Notes under the pieces: model-generated
What the model saw: the letters and a program-made list of their open reading frames with translations, nothing else
What the model was told of the DNA's origin: nothing
The model's database searches: none
Position numbers and translations under genes: made by a program
In this document: piece by piece, positions 15,211 through 23,646 of the stretch
How positions within the stretch are numbered: the stretch's first letter is position 1
Layout: each line of letters starts with the position of its first letter
Assembly (NCBI GenBank): GCA_020633435.1
Contig: JACKDP010000011.1
Span: 62,001-126,000 of the forward strand
Source of the DNA: Myxococcales bacterium
GTDB lineage: Bacteria; Myxococcota_A; Bradymonadia; UBA7976; UBA1532
Reading direction: 5' to 3'
DNA: 64,000 nucleotides

Positions 15211-16428
15211 ATGACCCGCTCCCTGCCCGACGGACCCCTCACCGGCCTGCGCGTCCTCGACCTCTCCCGCGTGCTCGCCGGCCCCTACTGCTCCCAGGCC
15301 CTCGCCGACATGGGCGCCGACGTCATCAAGGTCGAGCACCCGCGCGGCGGCGACGACACCCGCCGCTTCGGCCCCCCCTTCGTGGGCGGCGAGAGCACCT
15401 ACTTCCTGTCCATCAACCGCGGCAAGCGCTCCCTGGCCCTCGACTTCAAGCACCCGGAGGGCCGGGCCGTGCTGCTGCGGCTGCTCGACCAGGCCGACGT
15501 GCTGCTGGAGAACTTCCGGCCGGGCGCCCTGGAGCGCCAGGACCTCGGCCCCGCCGCCTGCCTGGCCCGCAACCCGCGGCTCATCTACTGCTCCGTGAGC
15601 GCCTTCGGCCACGCAGGGCTGCCGGCCTGGTCCCGCCAGCCGGGCTACGACCTGATGGTGCAGGGCCTCGGCGGCATCCCCTCGCTGACGGGGCCGCCGG
15701 AGGCCGGGCCGAGCAAGGTGGGCGCCTCCATCGCCGACGTCGTCTCGGGGATGTACGCCACCCAGGGCATCCTCCTGGCCCTCATCGCGCGCCAGCAGAC
15801 GGGCCGCGGCCAGCACGTCGACGTGGCCATGCTCGACGGCCAGGTCTCGCTCCTGACGTACCTGGCCTCGGCCTGGCTCAACGCGGGCGAGCTGCCCGGC
15901 CGCCTGGGCAACCGGCACCTGTCCGTGGCCCCGTACAGCACGTTCGCCGCCGCCGATGGCTGGCTGAACCTGGCGGTGGCCAACGACGCCCTCTGGCGCA
16001 CCTTCACCGCCTGCATCGACCGGCCCGACCTCACCGCGGACGCCCGCTTCGCCACCAACCCCGATCGGGTGCGCAACGTGGACGCCCTGGAGGCCATCCT
16101 CGCGCCCCTGCTGGCGACGCGCAACGTCGCGGAATGGCTCACGATCTTCGAGCAGGCCGGCGTCCCGGCCGGACCCGTCCTGGGGCTGGACGCCGTGCTG
16201 GCCCACCCCCAGCTCCACGCCCGCGGCATGGTCGTCGAGCTGCCCCACCCGACCCTCGGCACCGTGCGCACGCCGGGGCCGCCCATCGGCCTGAGCGACA
16301 CCCCGCCCCGCCCCCGCCTCGCCCCGCCCCGCCTGGGCGAGCACACCGACGCCATCCTGGGTGAGCTCGGTCTGGACGCCGCGGCCATCGAGGCGCTGCG
16401 GGCCGCCGGCGCCATCGGGGGCGGCTGA
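15211..16428 (+). CDS. family III CoA-transferase (CaiB/BaiF type)
   Basis: These enzymes move CoA between carboxylic acids through an aspartyl-CoA intermediate. The 405-residue protein has LTGLRVLDLSRVLAGPYCSQ, a GADVIKVEHPRGGDDTRRF segment, and the family Asp in KVGASIADVVSGMYATQGIL (Asp176 in this numbering). QHVDVAMLDGQVSLLTYLA also matches the family. ATG 15211 is preferred over ATG 15199. The substrate cannot be deduced. A short membrane-protein gene follows after one base. Confidence 0.92.
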   Translation: MTRSLPDGPLTGLRVLDLSRVLAGPYCSQALADMGADVIKVEHPRGGDDTRRFGPPFVGGESTYFLSINRGKRSLALDFKHPEGRAVLLRLLDQADVLLENFRPGALERQDLGPAACLARNPRLIYCSVSAFGHAGLPAWSRQPGYDLMVQGLGGIPSLTGPPEAGPSKVGASIADVVSGMYATQGILLALIARQQTGRGQHVDVAMLDGQVSLLTYLASAWLNAGELPGRLGNRHLSVAPYSTFAAADGWLNLAVANDALWRTFTACIDRPDLTADARFATNPDRVRNVDALEAILAPLLATRNVAEWLTIFEQAGVPAGPVLGLDAVLAHPQLHARGMVVELPHPTLGTVRTPGPPIGLSDTPPRPRLAPPRLGEHTDAILGELGLDAAAIEALRAAGAIGGG

Positions 16429-16429
16429 G

Positions 16430-16699
16430 GTGCCCCGCCACCTCAACCACGCCGCCGTCTACGTCGCCGTGCTGGCGGCGTTCGTCGGCCTCATCGTGCT
16501 GCGCACCGCCCGCGACGACCGCGCCCGCACCGACCGCCGCGACCTCTACACCGAGCGCTGCACCCTCGCCCGCCCCGCCCCCGCCTGCGCCGCCGACTTC
16601 GACGCCCGCGGCGCGACGTGCGAGGCCACCTGGTACGGCCCGAAGCCCCCCGCCGGCGACCAGTGGGAGGGCTTCTTCGCCTGCGTCCAGGGGCCCTGA
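16430..16699 (+). CDS. small single-pass membrane protein
   Basis: This 89-residue protein starts with GTG at 16430, one base after the CoA-transferase stop. A membrane segment AAVYVAVLAAFVGLIVL (about residues 8-24) is followed by a charged, Cys-containing tail of about 65 residues. Its four Cys residues suggest an exported, disulfide-bonded domain. It ends immediately before the next GTG start at 16700, so the three genes are probably one transcript. No family is recognised. Confidence 0.6.
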   Translation: MPRHLNHAAVYVAVLAAFVGLIVLRTARDDRARTDRRDLYTERCTLARPAPACAADFDARGATCEATWYGPKPPAGDQWEGFFACVQGP

Positions 16700-17374
16700 G
16701 TGCGCATCCTCAGCCGCCAGCGCGACTACTACGACTGGGTCGCGGCCTACGGCGTGGATCCGAGCCTCTGCTACGTCCGCCAGCCCCTCACGGTGCGCTA
16801 CGCCGAGGCCCCCGCCTTCGCGCGCTTCTCGCTCCCCTACCCGCAGGAGCACCGCGTCCGCGACGGGGAGCTGCGCACTGGCGGCCTGACTTTCGGTGTG
16901 TTTCCACGGATCTACCGCCGCCGCACCATCGCGCTCCGCCGGGATGACGGCGGCTTCCAGCTCCGGGTCTTCAGCGACGTGGCCGAGATCGCGGCCCACC
17001 TGACCGAGCTGGGGGTGCGGGCCACGCGCTGGGAGCGGCGCGCCCTGTACGACGACGAGTTCCTGAGCGACAGCCCCTGGCCCAACGCCCGCTGGCGCGC
17101 CCTCGGCTCGCCCATCTTCGTGGCCGGCGAGCTGGGCTACAGCGGCCAGCAGCCCCGGCTCGACCTGCCCATCGAGACCGGCCTCGTCACCCTCGATCCC
17201 ATCCTGCAGGACTTCCGCTTCACCGAGGTGGACGCCACCGACGTCTTCCAGCGCATCCAGAACTTCCTGCGGCTCGATCCCGATCCGGCCCCCGAGTTCA
17301 GCGACGCCCAGAAGCTGCAGGCCCATGGCTTCGACCAGCGCTCGTTCCGCAAGCGCCGCGACGAGGAGTCGTAG
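16700..17374 (+). CDS. conserved hypothetical protein
   Basis: The protein is 224 residues, with GTG start at 16700 directly after the preceding stop. The N-terminus MRILSRQRDYYDWVAAYGVDPSLCYVR resembles a widespread uncharacterised family ('MkIlSkfkDyYDy...G.D..l.Y.R') found in proteobacteria and in some phage genomes. The C-terminus is charged (FDQRSFRKRRDEES). There is no catalytic motif that I can name. It is convergent with the heme-dioxygenase-like gene. Confidence 0.75.
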   Translation: MRILSRQRDYYDWVAAYGVDPSLCYVRQPLTVRYAEAPAFARFSLPYPQEHRVRDGELRTGGLTFGVFPRIYRRRTIALRRDDGGFQLRVFSDVAEIAAHLTELGVRATRWERRALYDDEFLSDSPWPNARWRALGSPIFVAGELGYSGQQPRLDLPIETGLVTLDPILQDFRFTEVDATDVFQRIQNFLRLDPDPAPEFSDAQKLQAHGFDQRSFRKRRDEES

Positions 17375-17446
17375 GCGGCCGCGGGGCCAGGGCTGCTCGA
17401 CCGGGTGGCGCTCTCCGTGCCGCCTGGCCGCCGCCGCGCCGCTCGG

Positions 17447-19210
17447 TCAGACCCGCGACCAGGGCCGGAAGGCGTTGTCCTGGCCCACCAGGGCGGGCAT
17501 CAGCTCGGGGAAGTGCCGCAGCAGGACGGTGCCCATGCTGTTGCCGTTGACCCACTCGATGCCCAGCTCGGTGTAGACCTCGGGCCGGAAGTCGTCGGTG
17601 AAGAAGCGGTCGCTCTTGAGCCGCCGCGAGGCCATCAGCACGAAGATGCGAAACGCCGTCTCGGAGAACCCGAAGCCCGCCGGCGGCGTCTCCGAGAACA
17701 TCCCGGCCATCACGTCCACCTGCTCCACGTCGCCGTAGACGGCCTCCAGCTCCCGCGCCCAGAGCGGGTTGTCCGTCATCTCGTCGAACGTCGCCGGCGC
17801 CGGCAGCCGCAGCAGGCGGCGGAACTGGTTGTAGCGGGGGATGCCGCGCTCCCGATCCCGCAGGATGTCCACCGTCGCCAGGTCCAGCGTGCGGCCGTCG
17901 GGCAGGGCGATGTTCTGCAGGTGCTTCGGGTAGTTGTGCAGCGTCAGCGAGCCGGGGTGCACCACGCCGAACGAGTAGACGAGGTCGGCCATGGGCACGG
18001 CCTCCATCACCTCGCGGGCCCGCCCGAACGCGACCTCGGGCAGGGTGCGCTTCATCAGGGTGCGCCCGTCCGAGATGGCGATGAACTCGAAGTCATCGGG
18101 CATCAGCGGGTGCATCCGGTACACCGTCACGAACTCCTCGGTGATCTGGTAGGGCGCCCCGTGGTGCTCCACCTCGCCGCCGACGATGCCGCCCACGACG
18201 TCGTTGCCGCCGAGCCGGCCCATCTTGCGCTTCACCCACTCGCCCGCCATGCCCCACCAGTTGGCGTTCATGGCCACCTCGAGCGTGGGGTGGGCCAGGA
18301 TGGCGGGCGTCCACTCCACCGTGTGGATCTTGGCGATGAGGGCCGCGACGATCAGCCGCGCCGTCTCGAAAAGACGCTGGTCGTCCCAGTCGGGCTGCTC
18401 CTCCTTGAGGCGGTCGCAGACGACGTTGTGTTCGCGGGTGAAGAGGGTGTGCAGCAGGCTCAGGCCCACCCACCAGTTGTCGGTGAACCCGCTGATCTCC
18501 TTGCCGTTTTCGGTCGGCAGCAGGCCGCGCTCGTCCAGCTTGAGCTTGCCGTCCACCCCGCTGCGGACGCGGGCCTCGGTGGCGGCGTCGCTGCCGTAGA
18601 TCTGCGAGGCGTCCCACCAGTGCGTCACCTGGTTGAGGTACGTGGGCGGCGTGCCCTCGGCCTCCGTCCAGCCGGGATCGACGGGGGTGCGCTCGACGGC
18701 CATCCGGCCGCCGGGCCAGGCGTCCCCCTCGGGCAGCGGCACCTCGATGGTGGCCTTGCCCACCTCGCCCGTCGGGTGGGCGAACCAGTCATGGGTCTGG
18801 AACTGCACCCACGCGGCCGCCAGCAGGTTGAGGGTGGTCGCCGGCTTGAACTCCTGGCGGGCGAGGAGGCGCTGGGAGACGAGGCGGGGGCTCGGCGTCA
18901 GCAGCGTGTCGGCCTCGGGGTACGAGGCCCCCAGGGGCAGGTTGCGCCCGAAGCGGGTGTGGGCCTGGCCCATCGCCGGGTCGTTGACGTCGGTGAACGA
19001 GCCATCCGCCGTGCGCGCCGGCCGCTCCGGGGCGGGCCCGGGCGGCGGGCTGGCGGGGGAGGCGCCGGTGTCGACGAGGTTGTGCTCCCGGAGGGCGTCG
19101 CGGACCTCGACCAGCTTCGGGATGGCCACCAGCGTCGGCAGCTTGTCCCAGCGCTTCTCGTCCCAGGCATCCCGCGCCTTGTCCAGGAACTTCTCGAAGA
19201 ACCGCGCCAT
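17447..19210 (-). CDS. animal-type heme peroxidase / fatty-acid alpha-dioxygenase- or cyclooxygenase-like protein
   Basis: This 587-residue soluble protein belongs to the peroxidase-cyclooxygenase superfamily. Distal His140 lies in QFQTHDWFAH. The proximal region reads VYRMHPLMPDDF, with candidate catalytic Tyr364 three residues before heme-ligand His367. This is the same Tyr-x-x-His-Pro-Leu-(L/M)-Pro-Asp layout as cyclooxygenases and plant alpha-dioxygenases. RGIPRYNQFRR is also typical of that branch. The start MARFFEKFLD at 19210 has a purine-rich site (GAGGGGGG) upstream and is preferred over 19228. The family inserts O2 into fatty acids; the substrate here is unknown. It is divergent from a catalase-like gene. 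Confidence 0.85.
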   Translation of the reverse strand: MARFFEKFLDKARDAWDEKRWDKLPTLVAIPKLVEVRDALREHNLVDTGASPASPPPGPAPERPARTADGSFTDVNDPAMGQAHTRFGRNLPLGASYPEADTLLTPSPRLVSQRLLARQEFKPATTLNLLAAAWVQFQTHDWFAHPTGEVGKATIEVPLPEGDAWPGGRMAVERTPVDPGWTEAEGTPPTYLNQVTHWWDASQIYGSDAATEARVRSGVDGKLKLDERGLLPTENGKEISGFTDNWWVGLSLLHTLFTREHNVVCDRLKEEQPDWDDQRLFETARLIVAALIAKIHTVEWTPAILAHPTLEVAMNANWWGMAGEWVKRKMGRLGGNDVVGGIVGGEVEHHGAPYQITEEFVTVYRMHPLMPDDFEFIAISDGRTLMKRTLPEVAFGRAREVMEAVPMADLVYSFGVVHPGSLTLHNYPKHLQNIALPDGRTLDLATVDILRDRERGIPRYNQFRRLLRLPAPATFDEMTDNPLWARELEAVYGDVEQVDVMAGMFSETPPAGFGFSETAFRIFVLMASRRLKSDRFFTDDFRPEVYTELGIEWVNGNSMGTVLLRHFPELMPALVGQDNAFRPWSRV

Positions 19211-19273
19211 GTCTGGCCCCCCTCGCATGTAGGTGTGGGTCGGACTATAACGCGGGGACAGACGGGAGGAACC
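19211..19273. promoter_or_regulatory. divergent promoter region of the heme-dioxygenase / catalase-like pair
   Basis: Only 63 bases separate the two start codons. A TATAAC sequence at 19246-19251 lies about 23 bases upstream of the plus-strand ATG and is a candidate -10 element. No convincing -35 is seen. A GGGAGGA ribosome-binding site lies at 19264-19270. The shared space suggests joint regulation. Confidence 0.4.
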
Positions 19274-20548
19274 ATGTTGGCGAAGCGACTGGCGGATTTC
19301 GAGGCCCGGACGGTGGACGCGACCCAGGCCGGGCTGCCCCTGGCCGACCTCTGGGCGAGCCTGGCCGAGGCCCCCGACGAGGCGGCGGCCACCCTCCGCC
19401 TGCTGCGCGCCTACGCGCCCATCTGGGCCGCCGGCGGCACCCGGCCGCCGCCGGCCTCCCTGGAAGGTGTGGATCTACAAGCACTTTCCCCGGAGGCGCT
19501 CGCCGAGCTCCGCGCCGCCATCGACGCGGGCGTCGCCTCGGGTCAGCTCGCCGCCCCCTCGGGCGCCACCGCCCGGGAGCTGCCCGGCACCGGCTGGCGG
19601 GAGGCCTTCATCGGCGGCTCCGCCAGCGCCGAAGAGGCCCACTACGCCCGCATCGCCGAGCAGATCCGCGCCCAGCAGGCCCTGCAGGCCGAGGCCGCCG
19701 ACGGCCGCCCGCGCCGCGCCTTCCACGCCAAGGGGCTGGGCCTGAAGGCCCGCTTCACCGTGGCCACCGACCTCGCGCCGGAGCTGCGGGTCGGCCTCTT
19801 CCAGCCCGGCGCCGCCTACGACGCCGTCGTCCGCCTGAGCAACGCCGCCGACGCCGACGACCGCGAGCCCAACCTGCACGGGCTGGCCGTGCGCATCGCC
19901 GATGGCAGCCCCACGGGCCAGGACTTCCTCTGCACGAGCGCCCCGGTCTCCCACGTCGCCGACGCCGCCGGCCAGGCCGAGGTGGGCCTGGCGCTGGCCC
20001 ATGGCACGCTGAAGGGGGCCCTGAAGCTGCTCTTCTCCCGCGGGCCCGTCTTCACCGTGAAGGTCCTCTCCACCCTGTCGAAGCAGACGAAGACGCGGGC
20101 CACCAGCCTGGCGGCGCTGAGCTACTACAGCCGGGCCCCGTTCCGGTTCGGCCCCGTGGCCGCCCGCTTCCTGTTCCGGCCCGTCAACCCGGGCCCCGCC
20201 CCGGGCTTCGACGGCCCCCATCGCCTCACCGCCGACCTGACCCACCGCCTCAAGGCCGGCCCGCTGCGCTGGGAGCTGGCGCTGCAGCGGTTCGTGAGCG
20301 AGGCCGCCACCCCCATCGAGCAGGGCGACGCCGCGTGGCCCCTCGACGTGGCCCCGGCGGAGGTCATCGGCACCCTGGAGATCCCGGCGCAGGACGTGGA
20401 CGGGGCCGCCGAGGAGGCCCTGGCCCGCGACGTGGAGGGCTGGTCCTTCTCGCCGTTCAACACGGTGCACCACACGCCGCTGGGGCGGCTGAACCGGGGC
20501 CGGCGCGTCGCCTACGACGCCAGCGTGGCCGGCCGGGGGGGGCGCTGA
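19274..20548 (+). CDS. catalase-like heme protein
   Basis: The protein is 424 residues, with ATG 19274 behind a strong GGGAGGA site. The N-terminal 110 residues are helical. The catalase-like core has the distal-His motif AFHAKGLGLKARFTV (His151), VVRLSNAADADDREPNLHGLAVRI and DFLCTSAPVSHV. A later ALSYYSRAPFRFGPVAARF segment corresponds to the region that feeds the proximal side. Small catalase-fold proteins include allene oxide synthase-like and hydroperoxide-metabolising enzymes as well as true catalases. Pairing with a dioxygenase-like gene favours a role on lipid hydroperoxides, but this is inference. It is followed after 5 bases by a GST-like gene. Confidence 0.82.
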   Translation: MLAKRLADFEARTVDATQAGLPLADLWASLAEAPDEAAATLRLLRAYAPIWAAGGTRPPPASLEGVDLQALSPEALAELRAAIDAGVASGQLAAPSGATARELPGTGWREAFIGGSASAEEAHYARIAEQIRAQQALQAEAADGRPRRAFHAKGLGLKARFTVATDLAPELRVGLFQPGAAYDAVVRLSNAADADDREPNLHGLAVRIADGSPTGQDFLCTSAPVSHVADAAGQAEVGLALAHGTLKGALKLLFSRGPVFTVKVLSTLSKQTKTRATSLAALSYYSRAPFRFGPVAARFLFRPVNPGPAPGFDGPHRLTADLTHRLKAGPLRWELALQRFVSEAATPIEQGDAAWPLDVAPAEVIGTLEIPAQDVDGAAEEALARDVEGWSFSPFNTVHHTPLGRLNRGRRVAYDASVAGRGGR

Positions 20549-20553
20549 CGCCC

Positions 20554-21327
20554 ATGGCCGACGCCGCGCCGCCCGCCCGGGTCGAGGCCCGCCGCCTCAT
20601 CTCCATCGGGCCCTCCCACTTCTGCGAGAAGGCCCGCTGGGCGCTCCAGCGCGCGCGCCTGCCGTTCACCGAGGAGCTCTGGGTGCCGGGCCTGCACGTC
20701 TGGGGCGTGCGGCGGGCTGGGGGCCAGCGGTCGACGCCGGTGCTGGTGCTCGCCGACGAGGTCATCAGCGACAGCACCGACATCCTCGCCTACATCCAGA
20801 GCCACCCCGACGCCGCCTGGCGGCCGTACGCCAGCGAGGCCGACCACCGCCTCGAAGACGACTACGATCTGCGGCTCGGGCCGCACACACGCCGCCTCGC
20901 CTACTACCACTTGCTGAAGGATCTCAAAGGCTTGCGCGAGGCCGCCGACCACTGGGTCGGCCCGCGCAGCGGCCAGCGCCGGCTGTTCGGCCTGCTGGTG
21001 CGGCCCATCCGGGCCCTGATGCGGGCCAGCATGCGCATCGACGCGGAGGGGGCCGAGCGCTCCCTCGCCAGCATCGACGCGGTGTTCACCGAGGTGGAGA
21101 CGCTGCTGGCCGATGGCCGCCGCTACCTCGCGGGGGACGCCTTCAGCGGGGCCGATCTGACGTTCGCCAGCCTCGCGGCCCCCGTCGTCCTGCCCACCAC
21201 CTACGGCGCGTGGCTGCCGCCGCTGGAGACGACGCCGGCCCCGTTCCAGGAGGTCGTCGCGGCCCACCGGGCGCGGCCCGCCGGGGCCTTCGCGCTGCGG
21301 CTGTACGCCGATCACCGCGCCGGCTGA
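20554..21327 (+). CDS. glutathione S-transferase-like protein
   Basis: The protein is 257 residues. The N-terminal thioredoxin-fold GST domain has ISIGPSHFCEKARWALQRARLPF, with a Ser/Cys pair at the usual catalytic turn, and then the cis-Pro segment STPVLVLADEVISDSTDILAYI. A helical C-terminal domain contains LLADGRRYLAGDAFSGADLTFASLAAPV, a standard GST landmark. The start is ATG 20554, 5 bases after the catalase-like stop, so the two are one transcript. The FC.K.RW form resembles the GST branch that includes membrane prostaglandin E synthase 2. That link is suggestive only. Confidence 0.85.
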   Translation: MADAAPPARVEARRLISIGPSHFCEKARWALQRARLPFTEELWVPGLHVWGVRRAGGQRSTPVLVLADEVISDSTDILAYIQSHPDAAWRPYASEADHRLEDDYDLRLGPHTRRLAYYHLLKDLKGLREAADHWVGPRSGQRRLFGLLVRPIRALMRASMRIDAEGAERSLASIDAVFTEVETLLADGRRYLAGDAFSGADLTFASLAAPVVLPTTYGAWLPPLETTPAPFQEVVAAHRARPAGAFALRLYADHRAG

Positions 21328-21330
21328 GCC

Positions 21331-22122
21331 CTACTCCGGCGCCAGCGTCGCCGAGGCCAGGAGCGCGCGCATCACGTCACGGGCCACGTCGTCCGGGGTG
21401 GCGCTGGCGAAGTCGATGCCATCGAACAGGCCGTCCAGGCGCCGCACCAGGGTGAGCCGGCGGCCCGTCTCCTGGAAGTCGACGGGCCCGCCCGGGAGGG
21501 GCAGGTAGACGCCGAAGCCGAAGGCCACCTCCACCGCCAGCGGCGTGGGCGCCTCGTCGCCGCGCGCCCACGTCAGGTCGAGCCAGAGCGCGACGCGGTC
21601 GCGGCGCTCGGCGCGGCCGTCGGTGGCCACGGCCTCGGTGGCCCGGGCGATGGCCACCTGCCCCAGGCAGTAGCGATCCAGCAGCCCGGTCCGGCGCGCC
21701 CAGGCGTCGCGGGGCAGCGGATCCACGAGCGACTCCACCCGTGGGGCGTCCGCCGAGGTCTCGTTCTGGTCCTGGTGGTTCTTCTGGACGGGGCAGGCGC
21801 CGTCAGCGGTGGTGGCGATGAGGGCCGCGTCCCAGGTGGTCACCGCGCCGTCGCGCAGGTGCACGCGGTAGCCGAGGTCGGTGGTGGCGGACCAGCCCTC
21901 GGCCTCGCGCTCGACGCCCGTGGCGTCCCAGGCCAGCGTCCAGGTGAGCGTGCCCCGGGGGCCGACGCCGGCGAGGCCCAGATCGGCAGTCGCGTCGGCC
22001 GCCGCGTCGACGGCCGCGTCGACGGCCGCGTCGACGGCCGCGTCGGGCCGGCCCGCGTCGACGGCGCCCGCGGACGCCCCGTCGTCGCAGGCCACCAGCA
22101 GCAGCGCCAGGGCCCAGCGCAT
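21331..22122 (-). CDS. predicted lipoprotein, hypothetical
   Basis: This 263-residue protein starts with a very short signal peptide and lipobox (MRWALALLLVAC). An Ala/Val/Asp-rich linker follows, encoded by a 12-bp tandem repeat (22001-22045). The remaining ~210 residues form a strand-rich domain with three Cys and no family match. It runs convergent to the GST gene with a 3-base gap and follows the YHYH gene by 3 bases. It is one of several lipoproteins in this block and is presumably exposed on the outer membrane. Confidence 0.75.
   Translation of the reverse strand: MRWALALLLVACDDGASAGAVDAGRPDAAVDAAVDAAVDAAADATADLGLAGVGPRGTLTWTLAWDATGVEREAEGWSATTDLGYRVHLRDGAVTTWDAALIATTADGACPVQKNHQDQNETSADAPRVESLVDPLPRDAWARRTGLLDRYCLGQVAIARATEAVATDGRAERRDRVALWLDLTWARGDEAPTPLAVEVAFGFGVYLPLPGGPVDFQETGRRLTLVRRLDGLFDGIDFASATPDDVARDVMRALLASATLAPE
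22001..22045. repeat. 12-bp tandem repeat in lipoprotein linker
   Basis: Three full copies and a partial copy of GCCGCGTCGACG encode the repeating Ala-Ala-Val-Asp linker of the minus-strand lipoprotein. Such slippage-prone repeats can vary in length between strains. Confidence 0.85.
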
Positions 22123-22125
22123 CGG

Positions 22126-23397
22126 TCAGGGCATCATGGCCGGGACGCAGACCTGGTTGCGGCACGCGAAGGTGCGGTCCGGCACGTCGGGGCAGTCCTC
22201 CGCCACGTTGCAGGTGGGCGCGCAGCGCGGGTTGCCCATGCGGCCCTGGAAGCAGGTGCAGCCCTGGCTGCCCGTCGGGCAGGCGTCCACGCAGTCCGCC
22301 TCCTCCTCGCAGGCCTGGGGGCCACCGCCCGGCATGCCGCCGCCGCCGGGCATCATGCCGCCGCCGCCGGGCATCATGCCGCCGCCGCCGCCGCCATCGA
22401 CCTCACCCGCGTAACACCCCAGGATGTAAGGGAAACCCGACGTGGCGTGGTAGTGGTAGCGGCCGTTGGGGCCCACGTGCCCGTTGCAGCGGTCCAGCAC
22501 CGCCGGGTCGTCGGAGGCCTCGTAGGCGTAGGCGTCCCAGGCGTTGGTGGTGGGGTCGCCGATGGCCTGCCAGCCCGAGCGCATCTCGACGATGGCGGTG
22601 CAGTCCACGTCGACGCACTCGTAGGGCCCGCGGATGGCGAAGCCGTCGAGGGCGAAGCCGAGCACCGGGGAGGCGTGATCCCCGGCCACCGCCGGCAGGC
22701 GCCACGGCTCGGCCACGAGGCCATCCACCGTCAGGCAGCGCTCCTGGAGCGCATGGTAGTGGTACTCCTCCCGCGAGGTGTGGCCGTTGCACTCGTCGGT
22801 GATGCCGTTGAAGACCGGGTCACCGAACGCCTCCGCGGCGGGCTGGGCCGCCTCGTTGGGGCCGAAGAACGGGATGCCGTTGACCGTGAAGCCCGTCTGG
22901 CCGAGCAGCGGGATGTCCGTGGGCTCGGCCGCCAGCGTCGGCCGCAGCGGCACGCGCCACTCCTTGGGGCTGGCCTGGAGGGGGTTGGGGGTCATGGGCA
23001 CGAAGGTGTAGTGCGGGATGCCATTGCTCGTGACGACGAGCTCGCCCGCCTCGCAGCGGGCCGAGAGCTCGGGCGCCGGGTAGCCATCCCCCGCGCCGGG
23101 CGCCGCGGCGACGTCCAGGAACAGATCGGACGGACAGTCGGGGCGGTCCATGCCGGCGTCGGGCCCACCGCCCATGGCCCCGCCGCCGGCGCCGCCCGCG
23201 CCGCCGCCCGCGCCACCGGCACCGCCCGCGCCACCGCCGCCCCCGGCGTCCGCCGCGACGCCGCCGGCCCCGCCGCCGCCGTCCACCTGGGCGCGCTCGT
23301 CGCCGCCCGCGCCGTCATCGTCGCAGGCCGCCGCCATCGCGAGGGCGAAGCCCACCACCAGCGCCCGCCGGGCGCTCCGTCCAGTCATGATCCGCAT
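22126..23397 (-). CDS. YHYH-domain lipoprotein
   Basis: The protein is 423 residues from ATG 23397, which has AGGGGG upstream. A signal peptide with lipobox AAAC at about residues 22-25 is followed by a long Gly/Ala-rich linker. The YHYH domain has NGIPFFGP, CNGHTSREEYHYHAL, FALDGFAIRGPY and NGHVGPNGRYHYHATSGFPYILGCYAG, including both Y-H-Y-H motifs. The C-terminus has MMPGGGG repeats and a Cys-rich module (ADCVDACPTGSQGCTCFQG). YHYH proteins are secreted in many bacteria and have no established reaction; the His pairs suggest metal binding. Confidence 0.88.
   Translation of the reverse strand: MRIMTGRSARRALVVGFALAMAAACDDDGAGGDERAQVDGGGGAGGVAADAGGGGGAGGAGGAGGGAGGAGGGAMGGGPDAGMDRPDCPSDLFLDVAAAPGAGDGYPAPELSARCEAGELVVTSNGIPHYTFVPMTPNPLQASPKEWRVPLRPTLAAEPTDIPLLGQTGFTVNGIPFFGPNEAAQPAAEAFGDPVFNGITDECNGHTSREEYHYHALQERCLTVDGLVAEPWRLPAVAGDHASPVLGFALDGFAIRGPYECVDVDCTAIVEMRSGWQAIGDPTTNAWDAYAYEASDDPAVLDRCNGHVGPNGRYHYHATSGFPYILGCYAGEVDGGGGGGMMPGGGGMMPGGGGMPGGGPQACEEEADCVDACPTGSQGCTCFQGRMGNPRCAPTCNVAEDCPDVPDRTFACRNQVCVPAMMP
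22336..22377. repeat. 21-bp tandem repeat in YHYH lipoprotein
   Basis: Two perfect copies of a 21-base unit (GCC x4, GGGCATCAT) encode the Met-Met-Pro-Gly-Gly-Gly-Gly linker repeats near the C-terminus of the minus-strand YHYH protein. Confidence 0.8.
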
Positions 23398-23646
23398 CGT
23401 CGATCCCCCTGAAGTGTGAACGGCGTCAGACGCCGCCGGCTCTCGCCGCCCCCCGGCAGCAGCATGCATGCCAGCCGGGGTCTTCGCCAGCCTCCGCGCG
23501 CCGGGCCCGCCTCGCCGACAACCAGACCAGGCACCGCTGTCTCGCCGCGGCGACAGCGGGCGCCGCCGCCCCTCCGCCCGCCTTTCGATGCCGGCGCCTC
23601 TCCTGGTAGGTTGCCCCCCACACGGTCACGCGAGGGAGAAGCTGCC

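Noticed and set aside
17405..19273. In-frame extension of the catalase-like gene far upstream
   Set aside because: This part is antisense to the heme-dioxygenase-like gene. A strong ribosome-binding site and family start support ATG 19274.
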